From Phormidesmis priestleyi (GTDB taxonomy: Bacteria; Cyanobacteriota; Cyanobacteriia; Phormidesmidales; Phormidesmidaceae): DNA of 7,083 nt. The first letter of the stretch is position 1. Each line of letters starts with the position of its first letter. The DNA is taken from assembly GCA_003242115.1 (NCBI GenBank), contig QBMP01000087.1, forward strand, positions 1,619-8,701. Direction: 5' to 3'. Under the pieces are notes generated by a model, which saw nothing but the letters and a program-made list of their open reading frames with translations, did no database searches and was not told the origin of the DNA. Below, piece by piece: positions 1-5,555 of this stretch. Both the position numbers and the translations under genes were made by a program.

Positions 1-1038
1 CCAACCAGACAGCTCAAAGTGGTGGTGTAAAGGAGCCATTTTGAAAAGGCGCTTGCCCTTGCCGTCAGGGCCTTTGGTCGCTTTGTAGTAGCCCACTTGC
101 AAAATCACCGAAAGCGTTTCAGCGAAAAATAGCAGGGTGACAATCAGCAGGCCAAATAAATTACCGCTGAGGATGCCGACCGCTGCCAACGCACCGCCCA
201 AGGCTAAAGAGCCGGTATCGCCCATGAAAACTTTGGCCGGATTGCGGTTGTGAACCAAAAAACCCAGGCAGCCGCCGCTTAGCGCTGCACAGAAAATTGC
301 CAGATCCGGGTGGGTGCCTGCTACCAATGCGCCCAAGCCCAGAAGCGCTATAGCGCCCGCGCCGCCCATGAGGCCATCAACGCCATCGGTCAAGTTAGTG
401 GCGTTGCTCTCTGCGACTAACACAAAGCCAGCTAATGGCCAAAACAGTAGCCCCAGCGATAGGGTAATCCCAAAAGGCATGGCGACTGAGGTGATGTCGA
501 GAGTTGGAACGGCTTGAGTAGTTTGAGCGATCGCGGCCCACAGACAAAAGGTCAGCGCAAATCCAATTTGCAGCGTCAGCTTCGTTTTGGGTGAAATGCC
601 TTTGTTAGAGCGGCGGCGCATCACCTGCCAGTCATCTAGCCAGCCAATGCCTGCGTAGGCCAGTGTCAGCAAACTCACCGCGATCGCTGAGCTTGAAAAC
701 CCCGTCCACAGCAGCGCCACTAAAATCGCTGCCGGAATAAAAAATATCCCGCCCATTGTTGGGGTACCGGCTTTTTTAAGATGCGCTCTGGGCCCATCTT
801 CTCGAATAAACTGAGCGGCTTTAAGCTGCCGCAAAATCGGTAAGGCAACGTAGCCTGCTAACGCCGATAACCCGGCACCCAATAGCAGCGGCAGGGTTAA
901 ATTAGCGGATCCTAAACTCACTACTCGCTGCGCACCCACATCTAGCCCGACTGATGATGCGACTAACCCAGTTGCCAATAAGGCCGAAAGGGTTACCCCT
1001 GACAGCCCCACTGACTTTGCTGAAAACCTAACGTCCAC
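1..1038 (-). CDS. mraY: MraY, phospho-N-acetylmuramoyl-pentapeptide transferase (3' end cut off)
   Basis: This integral membrane enzyme moves phospho-MurNAc-pentapeptide from UDP onto undecaprenyl phosphate, making lipid I, the first membrane step of peptidoglycan synthesis. The 346 visible codons carry the family signatures in order: GPRAHLKKAGTPTMGG (82-97), the LDDW Asp pair (134-137), NLTDGVDGL (215-223), FMGDTGS with Asp274, and the HHH motif (338-340) followed by FELSGW at the window edge. Hydrophobic helices lie between these motifs. I estimate that only about 20-25 C-terminal residues are missing. The start is GTG: an in-frame TGA lies only five codons upstream (1051-1053), no other start codon lies between, and a strong Shine-Dalgarno sits at the right distance. 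The first 45 or so residues before the conserved part look like a variable extension. The next gene upstream is 426 bases away, so mraY probably has its own promoter. Recognition of the family is firm. Confidence 0.97.
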   Translation of the reverse strand, partial: MDVRFSAKSVGLSGVTLSALLATGLVASSVGLDVGAQRVVSLGSANLTLPLLLGAGLSALAGYVALPILRQLKAAQFIREDGPRAHLKKAGTPTMGGIFFIPAAILVALLWTGFSSSAIAVSLLTLAYAGIGWLDDWQVMRRRSNKGISPKTKLTLQIGFALTFCLWAAIAQTTQAVPTLDITSVAMPFGITLSLGLLFWPLAGFVLVAESNATNLTDGVDGLMGGAGAIALLGLGALVAGTHPDLAIFCAALSGGCLGFLVHNRNPAKVFMGDTGSLALGGALAAVGILSGNLFGLLIVTLLFFAETLSVILQVGYYKATKGPDGKGKRLFKMAPLHHHFELSGW

Positions 1039-1043
1039 GACAA

Positions 1044-1051
1044 CCTTCCTT
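1044..1051 (-). promoter_or_regulatory. Shine-Dalgarno of mraY
   Basis: AAGGAAGG on the minus strand ends five bases before the GTG at 1038. Together with the in-frame TGA just upstream, it fixes GTG as the start of mraY. It is the strongest ribosome binding site in the window; most other genes here show weak or no Shine-Dalgarno. Confidence 0.8.
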
Positions 1052-1097
1052 CACTTACCACACACCTTTCCCAGATTTCACTCACACAGCGCAGTCA

Positions 1098-1120
1098 CTC
1101 GAAACTGTTAGCTCGAAACT
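1098..1120. repeat. 9-bp direct repeat upstream of mraY
   Basis: CTCGAAACT occurs at 1098-1106 and again at 1112-1120, a period of 14 bases. It lies 60-82 bases upstream of the mraY GTG, within its leader or promoter region. It could be a protein binding site or a remnant of a short duplication; the sequence does not decide. Confidence 0.5.
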
Positions 1121-1186
1121 ACGGAACGCAAACGAAATTTCTAGATAATCCTGACATCAAGCGCTACGAGCTTACTTTACAACCGC

Positions 1187-1199
1187 TAAGAAATTCTTA
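1187..1199. repeat. Perfect 13-bp AT-rich palindrome
   Basis: TAAGAA and TTCTTA flank a single central A. The element lies about 150 bases upstream of the mraY start. Symmetry of this size can be an operator for a dimeric regulator, but in AT-rich DNA it could also be chance. No known cyanobacterial box (such as NtcA GTA-N8-TAC) is matched. Confidence 0.35.
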
Positions 1200-1388
1200 A
1201 GGAAATCTTCGCTTTGCCTGCAAGTTTGGCCTACGAGTTTGGTTCACAAGCTTTATCCGCGAGCGATGTTCGTTTATTAAGACAAATAGTTAAAACAAAC
1301 TGCCCGTTCGCCTGATCTGGATTTCGAGCAAGCATACCAGAGGGTTGCCAATCTGTCTGCCTGACTCAACAATTTTTTCGATTTATTT

Positions 1389-1451
1389 GAATTTGCTTGG
1401 ATATTACCTGGATTTGCTTGGATGTTATCTGGATTTGCTCGGATAGCTGCT
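1389..1451. repeat. 21-bp tandem repeat, three copies
   Basis: Units lie at 1389-1409, 1410-1430 and 1431-1451. The first two agree at 18 of 21 positions and the second and third at 15 of 21; all share a core close to GRATTTGCTYGGAT. The array ends 13 bases short of the stop codon of the DUF3134-like gene, on its 3' side. The 21-bp unit is a multiple of three. On the minus strand, in frame with that gene past its TAG, the units would read SEQIQIT, SKQIQVI and SKQIQIN, before a TGA at 1366-1368. There are no spacers, so it is not a CRISPR array. Confidence 0.8.
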
Positions 1452-1464
1452 GAGATAACTGAGG

Positions 1465-1707
1465 CTAGTCATCGTCATCTAGCGACATTTCGTCATCTTC
1501 GACGTCATCGTCTTTGTCTTCATTGCCCATGAGATCGGCGAGTTCTTCAGGTTCGGGCTCATCGCCAACGCTGTCAATTGGCTCACGCGGAATCAGTCTG
1601 CCCGTTCCTTCTAGCCAGTTGAGAATCGAGGTATCTCTTTGCAAAGGAATGATATCGGCAGGATTTTCACGCGGAATTTGGCGAACGGAGGGGTTATAGG
1701 TGCTCAT
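1465..1707 (-). CDS. Small acidic DUF3134-like protein
   Basis: This encodes an 80-residue soluble protein of unknown function. Residues 4-40 resemble the conserved core of the cyanobacterial DUF3134 family as I recall it: a Pro-rich start (YNPSVR, PREN), then IIPLQRDTSILNWLEGTGRLI-type sequence with the WLE-TGRLI signature at 31-39. Residues 49-80 are extremely acidic (19 Asp/Glu of 32) and end in four Asp, so this tail is probably disordered. No membrane segment or enzyme motif is visible. The start is the ATG at 1705-1707; no Shine-Dalgarno precedes it, and instead a perfect 12-bp tandem duplication fills the leader. It diverges from the fibrillin gene and lies upstream of mraY in the same direction, but is too far away to be an obvious operon partner. 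That the gene is real is likely; the family name is from memory. Confidence 0.82.
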   Translation of the reverse strand: MSTYNPSVRQIPRENPADIIPLQRDTSILNWLEGTGRLIPREPIDSVGDEPEPEELADLMGNEDKDDDVEDDEMSLDDDD

Positions 1708-1710
1708 GAA

Positions 1711-1734
1711 TTTAAGTAAAGGTTTAAGTAAAGG
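1711..1734. repeat. Perfect 12-bp tandem duplication in the DUF3134-like leader
   Basis: TTTAAGTAAAGG occurs twice back to back (1711-1722 and 1723-1734). It starts three bases upstream of the ATG at 1707, exactly where a ribosome binding site would be expected. On the coding (minus) strand it reads CCTTTACTTAAA twice, which offers no Shine-Dalgarno. Confidence 0.85.
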
Positions 1735-1759
1735 TGGCTGATTGTGCAGCAGAGGCTAC

Positions 1760-1787
1760 TGTATAGATTACCACCGCATTATGTCGG
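1760..1787 (-). promoter_or_regulatory. Possible promoter of the DUF3134-like gene
   Basis: On the minus strand, CCGACA (1782-1787) is a partial -35 match. It is separated by 16 bases from TATACA (1760-1765), a fair -10. Transcription would start near 1753, giving a leader of about 45 bases that contains the 12-bp duplication. The same TATA-rich spot could serve the plus-strand fibrillin gene (TATAGA at 1762-1767), but no -35 is well placed for it. This is pattern matching only. Confidence 0.3.
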
Positions 1788-1808
1788 TATGCGGATGCTT
1801 GAGTGCCT

Positions 1809-2438
1809 ATGATAAGCAAAACTGATCTGAAAAATGCGGTTGCGACGACTAATCGAGGCTTGTCCGTCACTAAAGATGGTCAGCAGGCGATTGCTAGCAT
1901 GATTGTTGAGTTAGAAGCTAGCAACCCCACGCCCGACCCGCTATCGGCGACTCATTTGCTGGCAGGTGACTGGCGATTGCTCTACACCACCAGTCAAGAA
2001 CTTCTAGGAATTGATCGGGTGCCGTTTGCCCAGCTAGGCGAGATCTATCAGTGCGTTCGGCCTGAGCTAATGCGCATCTACAACATTGCCGAAATTAACA
2101 GCTTGCCTTACTGCGAAGGCTTGGTGTCGGTGGTCGCGAGCTTTGCACCTGCGGTCAATTTGCCCGCAGATCCGATAGCAGCAACGATTGTCAGCCGCCG
2201 CCGGGTCGATGTGAGATTCAACCGGGGGGTAATTGGCTTACAGCGCCTGCTGGGCTATGAGTCACCGGCTCAATATATTAAGGCGCTAGAATCTACCCGT
2301 AAATTGAGTTTGCTGAAGGGCATTGATTTTTCGATTAATCCGACTCGGCAGCAAGGTTGGTTAGAGATTACCTATTTAGATGCAGATTTGCGCATTGGTC
2401 GCGGCAATCAGGGGAGCCTGTTTGTGCTGACAAAATAG
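1809..2438 (+). CDS. PAP/fibrillin family protein (plastid lipid-associated type)
   Basis: This is a 209-residue soluble, lipocalin-like protein of the plastoglobulin/fibrillin family. Members associate with thylakoids or lipid bodies and are linked to photoprotection and lipid or quinone handling; the precise ligand here is unknown. The N-terminal signature is present: NRGL near 15-18, NPTP (39-42) and GDWRLLYTTS (53-62). So is the C-terminal signature YLDADLRIGRGN (189-200), followed by GSLFVL close to the end. No signal peptide or membrane helix is visible. A GTG in the same frame at 1803 would add two residues; I prefer the ATG at 1809 because homologues, as I recall them, begin close to MI-K. 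Neither start has a clear Shine-Dalgarno. The nuclease gene follows after 43 bases on the same strand, suggesting co-transcription. Confidence 0.92.
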   Translation: MISKTDLKNAVATTNRGLSVTKDGQQAIASMIVELEASNPTPDPLSATHLLAGDWRLLYTTSQELLGIDRVPFAQLGEIYQCVRPELMRIYNIAEINSLPYCEGLVSVVASFAPAVNLPADPIAATIVSRRRVDVRFNRGVIGLQRLLGYESPAQYIKALESTRKLSLLKGIDFSINPTRQQGWLEITYLDADLRIGRGNQGSLFVLTK

Positions 2439-2481
2439 ATAAGGCATTTTATAGATATCTGAAAGACGCCAGGGAAGATCC

Positions 2482-3306
2482 ATGATCTCGCTCTCACAAA
2501 GTCAGCTGACGCTGCTCGATACCTGCGATCGCAAGTTTCAATACGTGCATTTTGATGCGCTCAACGGGCCGAGTAGCTACGAGCAAAAAGTAACGACGCA
2601 ATGGGGCACTCAGTTTCACCTGCTGATGCAGCAGCGATCGCTCAACCTACCGACCGAAGTCCTGACGAGTGCGAACGCAGAAATGGCCGTGAGCATGAGC
2701 GCTTTGGCCAAAGCTGCGCCTGAAATATTCAAAGCTCTGCCAAATGATTCAAATCCAGCGGATCAAAACACAGAATCTCAGAGCGAGCAGAGACGCACGC
2801 TGGCCTTTAACGGCTACTTACTCACGGTCGTTTACGACTGGATACTGTGTAACTTTGACGCGGACTCTCCCAACGGTCAAATATTAGACTGGAAAACGCA
2901 TCAGCGTCCGCCGCGCAAAGAGCGTTTAGCCAACGACTGGCAAACGCGGCTGTATCTATACGTGCTATGTGAAACTACCTCGCTGAGACCCGATCAGCTT
3001 TCGATGACCTATTGGTTTGTGCGCTCAGAGGCTAGCAGCTATCGGTTTGGCTACAGCGTCCGGCAGCATGAGCAAACCCGGCAAGATTTGCAGCGGTTGA
3101 CCGCGCGATTGAGCCGAATGCGCGAGCAAAATGACTTTCCTAAAGTGGCGATCGCCGCAGGCAAATGCGATCAGTGTCCTTTTAATGTGCGGTGCGATCG
3201 CATTTCTCCCATGTCCTCCTCACCGCCGTTACCCATAGACCCTTACCACCTGCTGCAAGCAGCTAGCCAGATCACCGCCGATTCTGTAGAAGAAATTCAC
3301 CTATAG
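2482..3306 (+). CDS. Stand-alone PD-(D/E)XK nuclease, RecB/Cas4-like, with Fe-S cysteines
   Basis: This 274-residue protein has the layout of RecB-family nucleases (PDDEXK_1). It has an N-terminal SLSQSQLTLLDTC stretch with Cys15, WGTQFHLLMQQR with His46, Asp119 in VVYDW, the catalytic ILDWKT with Asp136 and Lys138, and DWQTRLYLYVL with Gln154 of the QxxxY-type motif. At the end is a cysteine cluster at 229, 232 and 238 (CDQC then CDR). Cys15 plus these three matches the four-cysteine 4Fe-4S arrangement of AddB and Cas4. All catalytic positions look intact, so it is probably an active metal-dependent DNA nuclease. No helicase, cas gene or partner is in the window. Residues 88-105 form a polar linker. 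The start is supported by AGGGA (2471-2475) seven bases upstream of the ATG. It lies 43 bases after the fibrillin gene. Family assignment is firm; the biological role is unknown. Confidence 0.9.
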   Translation: MISLSQSQLTLLDTCDRKFQYVHFDALNGPSSYEQKVTTQWGTQFHLLMQQRSLNLPTEVLTSANAEMAVSMSALAKAAPEIFKALPNDSNPADQNTESQSEQRRTLAFNGYLLTVVYDWILCNFDADSPNGQILDWKTHQRPPRKERLANDWQTRLYLYVLCETTSLRPDQLSMTYWFVRSEASSYRFGYSVRQHEQTRQDLQRLTARLSRMREQNDFPKVAIAAGKCDQCPFNVRCDRISPMSSSPPLPIDPYHLLQAASQITADSVEEIHL

Positions 3307-3355
3307 CCGCTACAAGTCATACCCATTCGCCATCCGCAAAAATCCCCGGCAACCT

Positions 3356-3392
3356 AAAAGATCCGCCCATGCCCTAGCCTGCAAAAGATCCG
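3356..3392. repeat. 10-bp direct repeat upstream of the antiporter
   Basis: AAAAGATCCG occurs at 3356-3365 and 3383-3392, 27 bases apart, in the 172-base gap between the nuclease and the antiporter. It could be a regulator site or the trace of a duplication. Weak evidence, since it is short. Confidence 0.4.
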
Positions 3393-3408
3393 GTTTTCGC
3401 TTGGCCTT

Positions 3409-3426
3409 CGCCTGAGGCGTTATGCT
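3409..3426 (+). promoter_or_regulatory. Palindrome beside a possible -10 of the antiporter gene
   Basis: CGCCTGAGGCG (3409-3419; arms of five, one central base) is followed directly by TTATGCT, in which TATGCT (3421-3426) is a fair -10 about 53 bases upstream of the ATG. No good -35 lies at 16-18 bases; TTGGCC at 3401 is only 14 bases away. The palindrome could be an operator overlapping the promoter, or the end of the upstream transcript, although no T-run follows. Confidence 0.3.
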
Positions 3427-3478
3427 GGTTGCTCTAGCCGCTTGATTTCACTCATCCGACCTTGCTCATCTGACCCGT

Positions 3479-5533
3479 ATGGAAGCGTCTTTTGAAATCA
3501 CACTCCAAATCGTCATTACCGTCTTGGCCGGAATTTCGGCGCAGGTTTTAGCCGCCTATCTGAAGCTGCCTAGCATTATTTTGCTGCTGATTTTTGGGAT
3601 TGCGCTAGGCTCAGATGGCTTGGGCTGGCTGTCGCCTCAGAGCTTAGGCGTTGGCCTAGAGGTAATTGTCTCGCTGTGCGTAGCGCTCATTTTATTTGAA
3701 GGCGGCCTCAGCTTAGAGCTGAAAGAAATGGGTAAGGTTTCCGGCAGCTTGCGCAACCTGATTACCATCGGCACCTTTATTACCCTAATCGGCGGCGGCG
3801 TTGCCGCTCATTGGCTCGGAGAATTTCCCTGGTCGATTGCTTACCTGTACGCTTCATTAGTGGTCGTCACCGGCCCGACGGTGGTCACCCCGTTGCTCAA
3901 GCAGGTGGGCGTCGAGCGCAAAGTCGCAACGCTGCTAGAAGGTGAAGGCGTCTTAATCGATCCGGTTGGCGCGATTTTGGCCGTCGTTGTACTCGATATT
4001 ATTCTCAATGGCGACACCGACCCGGCTTTTGTGCTGGGCGGTTTGATGACCCGACTCGGTATTGGAGCGGTGATTGGCGGCGGCGGTGGGGCGCTGATGG
4101 CACTGTTTTTACAGAAGGCTGATTTTCTCTCAGAAGAGCTGCGCAACCTGGTCGTGTTAGCGGGGCTCTGGGGGCTTTATGGGCTGGCGCAAAGCATTCA
4201 AGGCGAATCAGGGCTGATGGCGGCAGTGGCCGCAGGCATTGTCGTGCGAGCGATTTCGATTCCAGAAGAGCGTTTATTAAGGCGGTTTAAAGGGCAGCTA
4301 ACGATTTTTTCGGTGTCGGTGCTGTTTATTTTGCTAGCAGCTGATCTCTCGATTGCGAGTGTCTTTGAGCTTGGGCCTGGATCGGTGCTGACGGTGCTGG
4401 TGCTGATGCTAATTGTGCGACCATTGAATATTTTGGTCTGCACCTGGAATAGCGATCTCAACTGGCGGCAGAAGCTATTTATGAGCTGGATATCGCCTCG
4501 GGGGATTGTGTCGGCCTCGGTTGCGTCCCTGTTCGCAATTTTGCTAACAGATCGCGGCATCAACGGCGGCGATTCGATTAAAGCGCTGGTTTTTTTGACG
4601 ATTATTATGACGGTGTTTGCTCAAGGGCTGACAGCGCGCAGCTTTGCCCAACTGCTAGGGGTAACTTCTAGCAGCGCCACTGGGGTGGTAATTGTCGGCT
4701 GCAACGAGCTTGGGCTGATGATTGGTCGATTGTTTAAAGAAAAAGGCGAGTCGGTGGTGATCATTGACACTGACAAGGCCGCTTGTGAAAATGCGGCTTC
4801 TGAAGGCTTTGAAATTTATGTGGGTTCGGCGCTGAATGGCGAAATTTTAGAAGAAGCAGGCATCAGCTCAATTGGTACGTTTTTGGCCATTACGAACAAC
4901 GGTGAGGTGAATTCTGTGATTGCTGAGCGGGCTCAGGAGGAGTTTCAGCCGCCTAGAGTGTTTGCGGTGCTGCCGCGCGCCGAGGTTAAGGCCGCTGAGG
5001 CTGAAAATATTACGCTCAACAATACGGGCAATAGCAATAACCGAGGGGATCTGCGCACCCCTAGACTGCCGGTTAAACAGTGGAACACGCTGATTACAGA
5101 CGATGCGGTGCAGCAGGAAACGTTTGAGTTTACGGCGGAGGGTTTGGCTTCACAGCGCGATCGCGTCAATCAGATCATCCTTGAGGGCGATATGGTGCCT
5201 TTGGTGATTGAGCAAAATGGCAAGCTTGAAGTCGCGCTGGGTGAAATGGAGTGGCAGGCAGAGAGCAAGCTCATTTATCTGGTGCATGATCCGACACCGC
5301 AGCTGATTAAGCGCCTATCGGGTAAGCGCAAGCCCTCTCGGCAATTGCTGTCTCCTGAACCGGCATTAACTCCGCCCGCAGCGGCTGTCCTGACAAATTC
5401 TACAAATGCTCAGCCTGCAAATGCTAAGTCTGGAGATGCCAAGTCTGGAAGTACCAAGTCTGGGAGTGCTAAGTCTGCCGAAACAGAGCCGCCGACAGCC
5501 CCAAATCCGCCTTTAGAGCCGCTAAAAAATTAG
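3479..5533 (+). CDS. Cation:proton antiporter with C-terminal TrkA-N (NAD-binding) domain
   Basis: This is a 684-residue inner-membrane Na+ or K+/H+ exchanger of the monovalent cation:proton antiporter superfamily, likely involved in pH and salt homeostasis. Residues 5-395 form about 11-13 hydrophobic helices. Landmarks are LFEGGL (72-77), VTGPT (130-134), EGEGVLIDP (154-162) with the single likely ion-binding Asp161, and SPRG (339-342). A Rossmann TrkA-N domain follows (402-500), with the dinucleotide loop GCNELG (407-412) and acidic Asp430 at the end of the second strand. A beta-rich segment of about 545-606 may be a TrkA-C-like domain. The last 65 residues are low complexity, with AKSGS-type repeats at 649-666. 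The ATG is the only usual start after the in-frame TGA at 3443; no Shine-Dalgarno is seen. It resembles cyanobacterial NhaS-type transporters with TrkA domains, but I cannot assign the paralogue or the transported ion. Confidence 0.93.
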   Translation: MEASFEITLQIVITVLAGISAQVLAAYLKLPSIILLLIFGIALGSDGLGWLSPQSLGVGLEVIVSLCVALILFEGGLSLELKEMGKVSGSLRNLITIGTFITLIGGGVAAHWLGEFPWSIAYLYASLVVVTGPTVVTPLLKQVGVERKVATLLEGEGVLIDPVGAILAVVVLDIILNGDTDPAFVLGGLMTRLGIGAVIGGGGGALMALFLQKADFLSEELRNLVVLAGLWGLYGLAQSIQGESGLMAAVAAGIVVRAISIPEERLLRRFKGQLTIFSVSVLFILLAADLSIASVFELGPGSVLTVLVLMLIVRPLNILVCTWNSDLNWRQKLFMSWISPRGIVSASVASLFAILLTDRGINGGDSIKALVFLTIIMTVFAQGLTARSFAQLLGVTSSSATGVVIVGCNELGLMIGRLFKEKGESVVIIDTDKAACENAASEGFEIYVGSALNGEILEEAGISSIGTFLAITNNGEVNSVIAERAQEEFQPPRVFAVLPRAEVKAAEAENITLNNTGNSNNRGDLRTPRLPVKQWNTLITDDAVQQETFEFTAEGLASQRDRVNQIILEGDMVPLVIEQNGKLEVALGEMEWQAESKLIYLVHDPTPQLIKRLSGKRKPSRQLLSPEPALTPPAAAVLTNSTNAQPANAKSGDAKSGSTKSGSAKSAETEPPTAPNPPLEPLKN
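5423..5479 (+). repeat. 15-bp in-frame tandem repeat in the antiporter tail
   Basis: There are three full units (5423-5437, 5438-5452, 5453-5467) and a 12-base partial one (5468-5479). All share the core AAGTCTG and encode AKSGD, AKSGS, TKSGS and AKSA. The array lies near the 3' end of the gene, in a Lys/Ser/Ala/Pro-rich tail that is probably disordered. Copy number may vary between strains. Confidence 0.85.
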
Positions 5534-5555
5534 CTACGTCGCAAAATCAGCCATG

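Larger units (their letters stand above)
1039..1464. other. Gene-free stretch between the DUF3134-like gene and mraY
   Basis: No convincing gene is found on either strand of this 426-base stretch. It is more AT-rich than the flanking genes. It holds the mraY Shine-Dalgarno, a 9-bp direct repeat (1098-1120), a 13-bp palindrome (1187-1199) and a 21-bp tandem repeat (1389-1451). It must contain the 5' region of mraY and the 3' end of the DUF3134-like transcript, but I could not identify a clear sigma-70 promoter or a GC-rich hairpin terminator with a T-run. A small RNA cannot be excluded. Confidence 0.6.

Noticed and set aside
314..517. Plus-strand open frame of 67 codons
   Set aside because: It lies wholly antisense inside mraY, whose motifs are unmistakable, and its composition (Ala/Pro/Ser-rich) is that of a shadow frame.
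1389..1451. Tandem repeat considered as a CRISPR array
   Set aside because: The 21-bp units abut directly with no spacers and no cas genes are nearby; the nuclease at 2482 resembles Cas4 only at family level.
1514..1699. Plus-strand open frame of 61 codons
   Set aside because: It is antisense to the DUF3134-like gene; its Ser-rich start is just the complement of the Asp/Glu codons.
1465..1707. Toxin-antitoxin antidote, because it is small and acidic
   Set aside because: There is no partner toxin next to it, and the core matches what I recall of DUF3134 rather than an antitoxin fold.
1739..1767. Plus-strand promoter for the fibrillin gene at TTGTGC/TATAGA
   Set aside because: The spacing is only 14 bases and the -35 is poor, so I left it out as a separate feature.
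3841..5169. Three minus-strand open frames (3841-4146, 4198-4563, 4945-5169)
   Set aside because: All are inside the antiporter on the opposite strand, with no family resemblance and no ribosome binding site.
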